This document shows, in pieces, positions 1-9,553 of a stretch of DNA of 64,000 bases (positions are counted from its first letter, which is position 1; every line of letters starts with the position of its first letter). The stretch spans positions 1 to 64,000 of the forward strand of contig JACVRA010000313.1 of NCBI GenBank assembly GCA_019828545.1, written 5' to 3'. The position numbers and the translations under genes are program-made. The stretch comes from Paracamarosporium sp. OC-R06-R3. Lineage: Eukaryota; Ascomycota; Dothideomycetes; Pleosporales; Didymosphaeriaceae. The notes beneath the pieces are model-generated. The model was not told the origin of the DNA. It worked only from the letters and a program-made list of their open reading frames with translations, and searched no databases.

Positions 1-2553
1 AGCAGGGGATGTATCCATGACACTGCACCCCCATATGATCATGAGCTCAATGGCTTACCGGAACGTTACAATCGAACCATCACCCAGATGGCGCGTTCCA
101 TGATCTACACAGACTCGCTGCTGCCACTGTGGGCGGAAGCCATCGCTACCGCGTGCTTCCTTGCGAATATCGCACCACATGCTTCGGACAAGCTGGTGCG
201 AACACCGTTTGAAATGCTTAATGGCAGGAAGCCGTCCATTAAGCACCTGCATCCATTTGGCATCAAGGCTTACGCACATATCCCCAAGGAGATACGCGCC
301 CCAGGCAGTAAGCTTCTACACCGCGCTGAAGCTAGCATTTTCGTAGGGTACGGGATAAACACCAAAACCTCCCGCATCTACATTCCAGCTCGCAACACTA
401 TCATGGAAACCCGAGATGTCCGCTTCCAGTCTTTCGATAAATGGAGGACTGCTCATCAGTTTAAACTAATCACCGAGGATGTAGCTGTCCTGGACACACC
501 TCTCACAGTGAATTCCAATGAGCGCATTCATCCCACAGAAGTTAAACGACTCTCTGAGGAATGGGAGGACCCACCACGCTCATCAACTACACTGTTGAGC
601 TCAAATCCGAACCTTGCCAGGATGCAACCTACGCAAATGATGGCTGCCCCACCCGTACCTGGCACACGCTCACCTATGCAGAGGAGGGGCTCACAGCGAA
701 CAGCTACCCAACAGCAGGGAATCACACACCCGTCAGCGTCACCCCAAGCACGACGCAATACATACATGGATTCCACGACTTCATCTCGTGGGAACACCAC
801 CCCGCCTAGGTCTTCACAGGGCAGTTCATCAGATCGCACTACACGTTCTGGAAGAACGGTCCGCAAGCCTGCTAGGTATGAAGATCAGCATTCGTCGCAA
901 ATGGCGAAAGCGGATTCCTGTTCGGCACTCCTCGCAACCGTGGATGCAGACAACTGGGATCCGACCTGGTTGATGGAATACGGCGCATCGGCTTTCATCG
1001 ACGAGGATACTCCCACGACATACAAGGATGCTATGAGTCGTGGACCAATATGGCAAAACCCCGTACAAATGGAAATCCAGACACACAAGGACAACCACAC
1101 ATGGGAAGAGGACGACATTGACAACGTCCCGCCGGGAACCAAATTGGTGGGAACCCGATGGGTGTTTGACACTAAGCGGAATGAGCAGCGTGAGATCGTG
1201 AAGCGAAAGGCGCGAATCGTCGCTCAGGGTTTCTCGCAGCGTCCGGGTGTGGACTACCAATACACCTATTCCCCAGTAGCTCGTTACGACTCACTGCGGT
1301 TGATCATCTGGGTTGCCATTCTCTCTGGATGGATACTCAAGCATATCAATTTCGATGCTGCGTATCTGAACGGTTTACTGCAACATCTTGTCTACGCGCG
1401 TCCACCACCTAGAATTGGAAATCCAAATGGCAGGACGGTATTGCGGCTCCTAAAGTTACTTTATGGGCTGAAGCAGTCTGGCCATGAGTGGTATGAAGTC
1501 CTTTCCACCTACCTGAGAACGATGGGGCTTCGACAGGCAGACTTCGATCCCTGCGTATTCATTGGCAAGGAACTCATCATGGGTATCTACGTGGACGATA
1601 CATTGATCGCGGGAACGGAGCCTCGCGTACAATGGTTCCTGATGCAAATAGCGAAACGGTTTTCATTCAAGGACTTGGGACGCCCTACCATGCTGTTAGG
1701 TTTGGAATTCGAATACCTGACTGATGGTGTGTTGCTACACCAGAGGACCTACGTCGGCGCAGTCTTGCGCCGCTATGGAATGGAATCCTGCAATGCACGG
1801 AAAACCCCACTTAATCCTAATTTATTCCCTCCACGGACCGAGCCTGACATTCCCGTCGACATTGATCGACAGCGTCTATACCAATCCATTGTCGGCTCAG
1901 TCAACTTCCTGGCGACCGTGTCTACACCGGAATTGGCATACACTGTCAGCCTGCTGGGAACCTACAACTCAAACCCTTCCAAGCTTCATCTGAAACTGGT
2001 ATTCCAAGTGTTGAGATTCATCCGTGGTTCCAGGTCTGAGCTCCGCATGACACCTACACGGGATGATGTCCATGTGGATATGTATTCGGACGCCTCATTC
2101 GGATCTGATCCAGATAACTCCAAGTCGTTCTCTGGATATCTGCTGAAGATGAACGGCTCAACCCTGGGCTGGTCATGCAAGAGACAATCGTCTGTCGCGA
2201 AAAGCACTGCTGAAGCAGAGTATATGGCAGCATCTGGTGCTGCTGCGCATCTAATATGGATACGTCAAGCTCTCCATGAGTTCGGCTTTGTCCAACCATG
2301 TCTGAGACTGCTGGTCGACAATGAAGCAGCCATCAGTCTCATTCGCGACAACAAGATCAGCACTAGGACCAAGCACATCGCTGTTCACTACCACTTTATC
2401 CGGGAACGTCACCTGGCTGGTGAATTCTCTGTCAGTCACGTTTCTTCGAAGGATAACCTAGCCGACATATGCACAAAAGCATTGCCACTTGATACTCTTA
2501 CGAGACTGATAGCTAGGATTGCGTGTGGAAGCGACCGACTCAGTGAGGGATGA
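1..2553 (+). CDS. Copia-type polyprotein, C-terminal part (integrase end, RT, RNase H)
   Basis: The frame is open from base 1 to a TGA at 2551-2553. The first codons read like the end of an integrase core, with ELNGLPERYNRT carrying what should be the last acidic residue of the DDE triad. A Ser/Thr/Pro/Gln-rich linker follows (about 530-900). The reverse transcriptase (about 1090-1800) begins with the family signature around GTRWVFDTKRN and has the catalytic YVDD at 1588-1599. The RNase H domain (about 2070-2500) keeps the acidic positions in YSDASFG, STAEAEYMA and VDNEAA. It ends with KDNLADICTKALP, usual for copia elements. The protein would be translated as a single polyprotein in a cytoplasmic particle. 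An internal ATG at 88 is not the real start; the true one lies to the left of the window. Confidence 0.93.
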   Translation, partial: SRGCIHDTAPPYDHELNGLPERYNRTITQMARSMIYTDSLLPLWAEAIATACFLANIAPHASDKLVRTPFEMLNGRKPSIKHLHPFGIKAYAHIPKEIRAPGSKLLHRAEASIFVGYGINTKTSRIYIPARNTIMETRDVRFQSFDKWRTAHQFKLITEDVAVLDTPLTVNSNERIHPTEVKRLSEEWEDPPRSSTTLLSSNPNLARMQPTQMMAAPPVPGTRSPMQRRGSQRTATQQQGITHPSASPQARRNTYMDSTTSSRGNTTPPRSSQGSSSDRTTRSGRTVRKPARYEDQHSSQMAKADSCSALLATVDADNWDPTWLMEYGASAFIDEDTPTTYKDAMSRGPIWQNPVQMEIQTHKDNHTWEEDDIDNVPPGTKLVGTRWVFDTKRNEQREIVKRKARIVAQGFSQRPGVDYQYTYSPVARYDSLRLIIWVAILSGWILKHINFDAAYLNGLLQHLVYARPPPRIGNPNGRTVLRLLKLLYGLKQSGHEWYEVLSTYLRTMGLRQADFDPCVFIGKELIMGIYVDDTLIAGTEPRVQWFLMQIAKRFSFKDLGRPTMLLGLEFEYLTDGVLLHQRTYVGAVLRRYGMESCNARKTPLNPNLFPPRTEPDIPVDIDRQRLYQSIVGSVNFLATVSTPELAYTVSLLGTYNSNPSKLHLKLVFQVLRFIRGSRSELRMTPTRDDVHVDMYSDASFGSDPDNSKSFSGYLLKMNGSTLGWSCKRQSSVAKSTAEAEYMAASGAAAHLIWIRQALHEFGFVQPCLRLLVDNEAAISLIRDNKISTRTKHIAVHYHFIRERHLAGEFSVSHVSSKDNLADICTKALPLDTLTRLIARIACGSDRLSEG

Positions 2554-2641
2554 TTCCCTGGCGGACATTTGGGAGGACTACCCGGATGGTATTCTTTATA
2601 TGTATGCTATGGAACATTCACCCCCTATTGTCTGGGAGGAC

Positions 2642-2748
2642 TGTTGAGGCAGGTACACCCAATAGGGTGGTGGCAGGCGCCAAGGCCTTTGTTTATTTAG
2701 CTCTCCTCCGGTAGTCATGATCAATCAATCTTACATCACACTTCTACA
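2642..2748 (+). repeat. Probable 3' LTR of the copia element
   Basis: The segment starts with TGTTGAGG immediately after the polypurine tract and ends with TCTACA, giving the TG...CA ends of an LTR and imperfect terminal inverted bases (TGTTGA against TCTACA). It contains a TATA-like tttattta. The end could also be a few bases further on, at the CA near 2756. The partner LTR is outside the window, so the length of about 107 bp cannot be confirmed here. Confidence 0.55.
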
Positions 2749-3608
2749 AATCATCAGAGGAAGGTGAGCTGTACACATGCAACACAGCGTCCCTGCCACG
2801 GGCCTCCCTCCCCCCTTTTTTCTTTCTCACTACTAGAGATCGAACTGGGCGTGGCGTAATCGATTCAACTAGAAGACTGACTCGAGTGAGTATGGAAAGA
2901 TCGATGGGGTGTGTTCCTAGATATATTAGTCGCTACATGTATCAACTTGCAAGGTAGGGCCGAAACCCTGGGCATGTGTATCACCCATATCTTATCCCGC
3001 CAGTCTGGATGCGGATATATACGATACGTGGATGCTACTTTGTGGGTTTATTCCATGTGAAACATGGCTTCCCGACGCTGTGGTTCCGGACATACCCCAC
3101 TGCAATGGTTGAGCCTCGTCACAAGCCAAAGGTGGTTTTGTCAATCGGAGTGTGGGACACAGGTAGGCGACGAGAAGAATCATAATGTAGAGGACTGCTC
3201 GTGTTGTCCCAAGAATGTTTATGATGCTCCGAGCCGATATATGGTGGAGCGGAGAATTTCGGAGCAGGGGTTTCCATGTTTACACTTCACGGTTGGGCTG
3301 CACATGCTACGAAGTATCGTACGGTCATCACGATAACTATTTCCTTGCTGATTGGGCTTTATTCCTCCTCGTGTCACTTTGTTGAGGGTGGTTTATCCGA
3401 CTAGTTTTCACTGGTGAGCCAGGTGCGCTAAGTATGCAACCCCGCAAGACAGGTAACACAAGTCCCCTCATTCCGCCTTCCCATATCATCAACATCTGCC
3501 CTGGAATCATAGTTTTCCCTGCTACCCGAGCTTTTCTGATTGAGAATTTGCTCGCTTTCGTCTCTCCTATGGCCGCACATCTTCGAGCTATCGGACAACA
3601 ACAGAGAA
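2749..3608. other. Gene-free stretch downstream of the LTR
   Basis: I see no convincing coding sequence. Several frames of 60-90 codons overlap on both strands without a recognisable domain or splice pattern. The right end is presumably the promoter of the zinc-finger gene. Confidence 0.5.
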
Positions 3609-4667
3609 ATGTGTAGTATCCATCCACCGTTGGAAGGATACTTCGGTGCCGACTGCATCTTCTGCACTAAGAAGAATATGACTCCATTGACTCGCCAGGT
3701 CCGCCAGCAAGATACATCCACTGCAACGCAGTTCCGGTGTTGTGACTGCGAGCGCGATTTCAAGAGTGAACAGGCACTAGCAAATCACCTTCGGACAGCA
3801 AAGGTCCACAAACCAAGACCTAAATCTAAGAACAAAGACCAGAAGAACCAAACGGAAGAGGCCAAGAATGCAAAGAAGCAGGAGAAAGAAAACAGAAAAA
3901 CAAAATGCCCGAAGTGCAGCAAGGCTTTTGAGAATGAAAATAGCATGAAGCAGCATCTGAAATCAGTGAGACATAATCCACTGAGTAACATTCAGTGTTT
4001 GGCAGATTCCAGATGCAAGAAGCATTTCGTTTGCCCGTCAGCACAGCTTTTACATTTGGAAAGCGGAAAGTGCGTATCGGGAATGACAATGCAAAAGCTC
4101 AATAAAGCTATTGCTATGAACGATACTGGAGGAATTATAACTTCAGGAGGAGTCGTGACTCAGACCTTGCTAGATAGTCGATCGTCCTCGACGTCGACCT
4201 CCCCGGATCGGAGCCCTATACTTACTCCTACATCGACTGAATACACCGGCTCTTATCCACCTTCGCGGTGTCAGACACCCACGCCGACTCCCATAAGCAT
4301 CACAGATGCTCACTTTGCATTGACCCGTACCAAAACCAATGGTCGCTGCCCTCTCTGTCCGCCAACAAAAACTCGCAAGTACGAACACAGTGGACTTCAA
4401 CAACACCTATCGTCCGTCCATAAGCACATCTATGCACCCACGCAAGCTCCCATATCAATCTCAGATGTAACGTTTCATTGCCCACGCGGACTCATGGGTG
4501 ACGGGGGAAAGAAGGCTACCAAGCAATTCTCAACCGTCAGTGGACTGGCGCAGCATCTTGAGAGCGGTGCGTGTGTGGGAGGGAAACAAACCTTGAAGCG
4601 TGTGGTGGAGTATGTGCAAGTGGAGATGAAACATATAGGATTGGGAGAGCTGAAATTATTGAAGTAG
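3609..4667 (+). CDS. C2H2 zinc-finger protein
   Basis: Single-exon gene of 352 codons. The reading frame extends upstream of the first ATG but only from a TTG, so I take ATG 3609 as the start; an upstream exon is possible. Two classical C2H2 fingers are seen at about residues 43-66 (CCDC...NHLRTAKVH) and 100-125 (CPKC...QHLKSVRH). Between them lies a very Lys/Glu/Asn-rich linker. A third, looser Cys/His group follows around QCLADSRCKKHFVC. A Ser/Thr/Pro-rich middle and a further Cys-His block (CPLCPPTKTRKYEH) complete the protein. The fingers suggest nucleic-acid binding, but no target can be read from the sequence. Comparable zinc-finger proteins are common in Pleosporales. Confidence 0.8.
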   Translation: MCSIHPPLEGYFGADCIFCTKKNMTPLTRQVRQQDTSTATQFRCCDCERDFKSEQALANHLRTAKVHKPRPKSKNKDQKNQTEEAKNAKKQEKENRKTKCPKCSKAFENENSMKQHLKSVRHNPLSNIQCLADSRCKKHFVCPSAQLLHLESGKCVSGMTMQKLNKAIAMNDTGGIITSGGVVTQTLLDSRSSSTSTSPDRSPILTPTSTEYTGSYPPSRCQTPTPTPISITDAHFALTRTKTNGRCPLCPPTKTRKYEHSGLQQHLSSVHKHIYAPTQAPISISDVTFHCPRGLMGDGGKKATKQFSTVSGLAQHLESGACVGGKQTLKRVVEYVQVEMKHIGLGELKLLK

Positions 4668-5308
4668 GACTTTGGCAAGCTTGATACTGCGCGCCTTTTT
4701 CGTATCTGCGATAAGTTGTAATGAAGTGAGATATTTACTTTGTTTTTCCAACGACGCTGAATGAGAATTGTTACAGCCACTGCGAGCACGTGTTGTATGC
4801 CAAATATTGTGTATTCGTTGATGACCGCTGTTGTCTTATCTGATGTAGCCAAGCATCGTAAGTCCTGGACCTGTCATTCGTGTTCGTCGCGCTCGCCTGC
4901 TGCACGTCAGTCTTGGGGAGGCTTTTCCTGCAGCGCCGAACTATTCTTACCCCACCCCTTCAGCCGGGCTATTCTTGCAAACCCAACCTCAGCCCCAAAC
5001 GCGGCTTCTGCAGCCCAGTGACCCAAATCCAGATTTCCAACTACCGGAGAGCTTATTCTGGAAAGGCAGAGTCTGCGATTTTTGGCTCGTCTTACACGTG
5101 TGGCACAGAGCGTTTATTTACATTATGGTACGAGTTTGGAGAGCGGAATAGCGGGTGCGAGGTAAGGAAGTCGTACAATAAATCCAGGACATGTGCGACG
5201 GTGGGAACGGGTTGAGATTTTCGTTGTGTACTCTACATTCATTTTTATTTGCTTGTTCGTCGCTCATTTGCTTTTTGCATATTCCTAGTTGAACCCTCTT
5301 GTTTGATA
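4668..5308. other. Intergenic stretch, nothing recognised
   Basis: Lies between the zinc-finger stop and the rhodopsin-domain start. The short frames in it show no domain. The last part should hold the promoter of the next gene; no element stands out. Confidence 0.5.
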
Positions 5309-6656
5309 ATGGCGATCGAGGATGTATTTCGCGATCTTACACCTGCACAGCGACTAGTAGCGCTGGAAGGTCCTGCACTCAGGCCGCCACCAGGTGTGAA
5401 GCCTAAGTTCGTAGATCCACCGAATCAGAATGAGCTGGGCTACGGCTTGGTTTATGCTTGCGCTGCGACCTGCGCTGTTGTTGTGTGTATTCGCTTGTAC
5501 GCCAAACTCGTCTGTAGAAAGAAAATGGATGTCGAAGATTGTATGTTAATCAGACAAAGCGGCTCCGAACAGAAGCTAACTCCTTCAGACTTGGTCATTG
5601 TAGCATTAGGCATTTATGGTGGCTTCCTTTACATTTCATACGAAATTTTGCTTATGCCTGGCCTCTACGTTCACCAATGGAATGTTCAGCTCAAGAACCT
5701 CGCCACGATACTCTTCGTATGTCTATCCGTCATGTCTCCTTCCTGCACTGACAAGTTGCAGAACGTGAACAACAATTACATTCTTTACGGCGTCATCATA
5801 ATGCTCCTCAAAGCCGGCATTCTTCTCGAATGGATGGACGCACCTCTTTGTGCCACTCGGTATCCGTAATGGCTTTTGGTGGACTTGCCATATCACTTTA
5901 TGGATCAACGTCATGTTCTACGTCGCATGTACCATCGTCGAGAACTTCAGTTGCGCGCCACGCGAGAAGATCTGGAATAAACTCATTGATGGCCACTGCG
6001 TAAACAACCCTGCACTCATTATGTCGTCCGGGATACTTAATCTTGTATCCGATGCCGTCATCTTTGCGCTGCCACAAAGGATGATATGGAGGTTACACAT
6101 CTCGACAAGGAAGAGGTTGGGCATTTGCATGCTTTTCGCCACAGGCGCTTTGTAGGTTTTCTCCAGCACGATTATGCGGTACTTATAAAGCTGACGCAGC
6201 CATAGTGGGTGTGTTTGTGGTGCTGTGCGACTCGCCTCGACAACAAAAGCTCTTGATGCTGACGATATCACCTTCAATGTTGGGCCTATTGGACTTTGGA
6301 GCCTTGGAGAGATCACGTCCGGCTTCCTAGTATTATGTGTTCCGTCTGCGCCCAGGGCATTCAAGGACTCGGTATTTGCTCGCAGTATCGCTATTCTTGT
6401 AGATCGTCTTAGCCGTAATTCAAGAACTAGTAGACTGAGCAACTCTCGACGGGGACTGCCATCGTGGTATCGTCCAAGCGTTCCGCAAAGATGTTTGCGT
6501 TCAGGCTTCAGTGAGATCGAGGAACACTCGGCTCCTGTGGTCCCGCCTCAGATGGTAATGATAAAGGGAGCTTTGCCACGGGGTAATCAAGGAAGTCATG
6601 GGCTTGATGTTGTCCTGGGACCGGGACTGCATAACAAGTATCCAAGATTTGTATAG
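5309..6656 (+). pseudogene. Rhodopsin-domain (PTH11/SAT20-like) integral membrane protein, frameshifted
   Basis: Seven-helix fungal rhodopsin-domain protein. Exons 5309-5540, 5589-5716, 5762-6151 and 6206-6656 join in phase through GT-AG introns of 48, 45 and 54 nt. Family landmarks are MDVEDYLVIVALGIYGGF after the first junction, ILYGVIIMLLKAGILLEW in exon 3, and DDITFNVGPIGLWSLGEIT in exon 4. Exon 3 is broken: after EW the frame runs to a stop at 5867, while VPLGIRNGFWW continues one base out of phase. The break coincides with a tandem ATGG-ATGG at 5830-5837; leaving one copy out makes the exons sum to 399 whole codons. Upstream in-frame codons start only at TTG 5249, so ATG 5309 is taken as start. 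It could be a true pseudogene or an assembly error. Proteins of this family sit in the plasma membrane; their ligands are mostly unknown. Confidence 0.75.
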
Positions 6657-7707
6657 CCGGGAGCACTTCCAAAAACTGTCGACATATTGGATTGATTCGG
6701 CATGGTAGCGATGACTATGGTGCATTTTGAATTTAAGGATGAGGTATGGCTCTAGCAACGAGTAGCTTGGAGCAGACTTGCTTCAACTGGAGAATCACGA
6801 GATCCAGTCTATACTTTTACTCAACTGAGTACATGTCTCGAGGTTTTTGTCAGGGCGGATACAACTAGTTTGACATTCCACACACCCTAAACGCCATGGA
6901 TATGAGATGGTTGAGTGCAGCTAATGTTGATCTTGACGCCATGAGGACGTACCGAATCATTTGTAGATTCTTGAACAAGAGTCAATTCCAAAAAAAAAGC
7001 CCAAAATATATTGCATTCGATGCTATTTGGTGTGCATGATTCTTGTGCTGGTCTTGCCTTCTACTCTGCTTGTTCTCACTCTTTACGTGCTCCCTTATCT
7101 TGTTTGCCTGACCACCGTTTTGTCCTCGCCATACCCAACGCTGGCCACAACCTTTAGAGCAGCTGGAAAAGTTCCCACCTTAGCGCATATAAAAGAGCTC
7201 GTGGGAACAGCTTAGACATCATATTGCTCTCCCAGGTAACGTAGGACACAATAAATGCCCAGAATATCGTTTCGATACTACTTCCTCCATTTTGCTCTGC
7301 GTTAAACCCAACAGCGATAGCAGGCTTAATCTCTCGCGAGCCATTGGAGGCATTATTTTTGAAACGTCCTATGGCTACAATTTAGAGCCAGCCTAGATCG
7401 TAGATGCCTCAAGTGTCGCTTGTGGCTCTTGTACTCGTATTACTGTCGCGTCCGTTGAGAACAAATGAATATGCCGATAGGCCTGGTAACAATGTGGAAT
7501 GACGAGCTTGAGACTGGTTGCACATCATGCATTACCTCTTTTGGTATCATTCATCATGCCGTTGAAGCACAGGCTCGATGGTGCCGCTCAGCAGCCCATT
7601 GGGCTTGCTGAAACGAGGCCGAAAGCTCTATGCTATTGCGCCTAATCATCATTCTTTTGTGCAGGAAACCAGCGGTTAGCTGTATGTACTAGCTTTACTT
7701 CTTTTTC
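6657..7707. other. Intergenic stretch, nothing recognised
   Basis: A hydrophobic frame at 7027-7215 begins with a non-ATG codon and has no family resemblance. The stretch separates two genes that converge on it. Confidence 0.45.
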
Positions 7708-8592
7708 TCACCCATGCCTGACTTTCATGCCTCCATCCAGCTCTTGGGGTGGCTCTTGGTACCCAATTTCTTGCGGTACCGAGTGACCGTGAACCTCAGC
7801 AAGAGGCATAGAATAACCCTTCTTGTATGACACGCCTCCTTCGGATGGCAATTCAGCCATGAAATGCTGTTTCCTCTTGCGCATATAAAAGAACGTCGAA
7901 ATTGCACCGATAATAACCACGGCAAGACCAACACCCACTCCTGCGCCCACAGCGACACCAAGATGTGAAGAAGATGAAGACGGCGATTCCGTCGGCGAAG
8001 GATTGGACGACGCGGTAGCAGTAGTCGAGGCAGATGTTGTTGTTGCTGAGTTCCTGGCCGGCTCGCTCGTAGCGGTGGCCGAAGTTATCGGTAAGGTTGT
8101 GACGAATGTCGCAGCGTCCAATTCGAACAGCGACGTCCTCGAGCAGACGCAGCCGTTCGCACCATAACAGCAATAGCGATTATCGTAGCAGCTCTGCACA
8201 AGGGGTTCTTGAACTATGCGTTGACTCGTTAATAGACATCCAGGACGCGGAGAGAAGGATATCATACAGTCGGTACAACCCCCAAAGCAATTCTCACTAT
8301 CCCACTTCTGGTCCGTACAGCCAGGTTGGTAAGTGTCCACGTTGATCGACTCATTCCTCCCCGCTGCGTTTGGGCTATACTTGCACAACCCGTTGCTGAG
8401 GCATATGTCACCTGCGTCACAGCATATGTTGTCGACTTGCGAATCTGGGTGGCATGGCAGTTGATTCGTCTGGTCCCCACTCCCGTTGAAGCACTTTTTG
8501 GATGCGCCCAAAGCAAACTGGAGTTGCGAAGAAAGGAGAAGAACCACCAAGAGGGAAACAGAAGGGTCGGTACCCCTGCGAAATATTGGCAT
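7708..8592 (-). CDS. Cys-rich secreted domain with a single membrane span
   Basis: Single-exon gene of 294 residues. The first ATG is at 8592; the frame before it opens only from a TTG. The order is: N-terminal hydrophobic signal peptide (SLLVVLLLSSQLQFALGA), an extracellular part with about 16 cysteines in pairs such as NICCDAGDICLSNGLC and NRYCCYGANGC, a Ser/Thr-rich stalk, one transmembrane helix (GLAVVIIGAISTFFYM) followed by the basic stop-transfer RKRKQ, and a cytoplasmic tail of about 50 residues. This layout resembles fungal cell-wall sensors of the WSC/Mid2 type in architecture only; I do not recognise the Cys domain. The promoter contains a perfect palindrome at 8738-8749. Confidence 0.8.
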   Translation of the reverse strand: MPIFRRGTDPSVSLLVVLLLSSQLQFALGASKKCFNGSGDQTNQLPCHPDSQVDNICCDAGDICLSNGLCKYSPNAAGRNESINVDTYQPGCTDQKWDSENCFGGCTDCMISFSPRPGCLLTSQRIVQEPLVQSCYDNRYCCYGANGCVCSRTSLFELDAATFVTTLPITSATATSEPARNSATTTSASTTATASSNPSPTESPSSSSSHLGVAVGAGVGVGLAVVIIGAISTFFYMRKRKQHFMAELPSEGGVSYKKGYSMPLAEVHGHSVPQEIGYQEPPQELDGGMKVRHG

Positions 8593-8737
8593 GATCGAAA
8601 GAGAGAAACACCACAATGATTGCAGTGTGTAGACTTGAAAATGCGAACCAAAGCCTCGAAAGGACCAGAGCGTAAAATAGGGTAGACACTATCTTATTAG
8701 CGACGGGGAGATGAAGACGCGGGCTGTGAGGATCCAC

Positions 8738-8749
8738 CGGGTCGACCCG
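8738..8749. promoter_or_regulatory. Palindrome CGG-N6-CCG upstream of the Cys-rich membrane protein gene
   Basis: The 12-bp perfect palindrome cgggtcgacccg lies about 146 bp upstream of the ATG at 8592. CGG-N6-CCG is a known spacing for Zn2Cys6 binuclear-cluster factors such as Ppr1. An inverted CCAAT (attgg) starts about 3 bp further upstream. Binding is inferred only. Confidence 0.35.
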
Positions 8750-9553
8750 TGATTGGCCACCAACGGCATGGCATTCTGTAGGGGATGACCCGGTTCTTGG
8801 ATTCTAGCTAGGCATGAAGAGATAATGCATCACGGAGAAAGGCAAGTGCGAGTGGCCAAATAACGTTGGAGTGGGCTGTTTCCGCTGTGAGGCTTTGAAT
8901 GACAAGACGCTAAGGGTCGATCCGCATGTACAAAGTAAGCACTGGCGGAAAGAGCTTGGCGTGGCGATGCGATGTCTGCATCTTTGTGGAAAATCCTCGA
9001 TGGCTGAGATTGACTGAATCGCTGATACTCGTAATAGCCATGAGCCTTTCGACCTCCGCGAAGCCTAAAGGCGGTGCTGCGATTGACGGATTTAACGCCT
9101 TAGATGCAGTGGGCCTTTAGCAATAGAATTGCAGGCTGCGCCATGACAGGACCGTTGTTTTAAGCGACGCCATGAAGGGCCCAATATGGGGGCGAAAAGG
9201 AGTGAGGAGCGCAATGAGACGGTTGGGCGCGCGCTGAGGCTACCTCGGCTCCAGAATTTGGTGGCTTAGGAACTCAAACTAGCTAACACTCAATAGAGTT
9301 AAGAGCGCGTCATCGGTTTTCAAACTTGACCCTGTTTAGTCAATGAGCTCTATAATTGTAAGATTTTGCTCAGACTGGCATGCCTCACTGTAGTGCGGAA
9401 GCTTGGTAGCATAAGGGTCGGTCAATGTTTATGTGAACAAACATTGTGCATCAAAACGTATCTCAAAAGGGAAGCATATGATGTTCGTTAAATCCTCAAT
9501 CCCAGCCTTGTGATACTTCATCAAGGTACCTCTTTCTAACGATGTACAGCTAG
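8750..9553. other. Intergenic stretch
   Basis: Apart from the CCAAT-like site next to the palindrome I see no feature. A frame at 8926-9120 has no recognisable domain and no supporting splice sites. Confidence 0.45.

Larger units (their letters stand above)
1..2748 (+). mobile_element. Ty1/copia LTR retrotransposon, 3' portion (cut by window edge)
   Basis: The order integrase end, reverse transcriptase, RNase H, polypurine tract and LTR is that of Ty1/copia (Pseudoviridae-type) elements. The frame is already open at base 1, so the gag, protease and most of the integrase, the primer binding site and the 5' LTR lie outside the window. A purine-rich tract (tctgggagga, 2631-2640) sits directly before a TG dinucleotide that starts a probable 3' LTR at 2642. 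No stop codon or frameshift interrupts the visible coding part. This argues against old decay and against heavy repeat-induced point mutation, although the other half is not visible. Confidence 0.9.

Noticed and set aside
2570..2640. Two copies of tgggaggact before the LTR, suggesting a duplicated polypurine tract
   Set aside because: Only the second is followed by a TG that can start an LTR; the first is probably incidental.
3064..3336. Frame of 90 codons with an ATG between the LTR and the zinc-finger gene
   Set aside because: Overlaps other frames on both strands and shows no domain or coding bias that I can see.
7027..7215. Short hydrophobic frame that looks membrane-like
   Set aside because: Starts at a non-ATG codon, lacks splice signals or neighbours that would support it.
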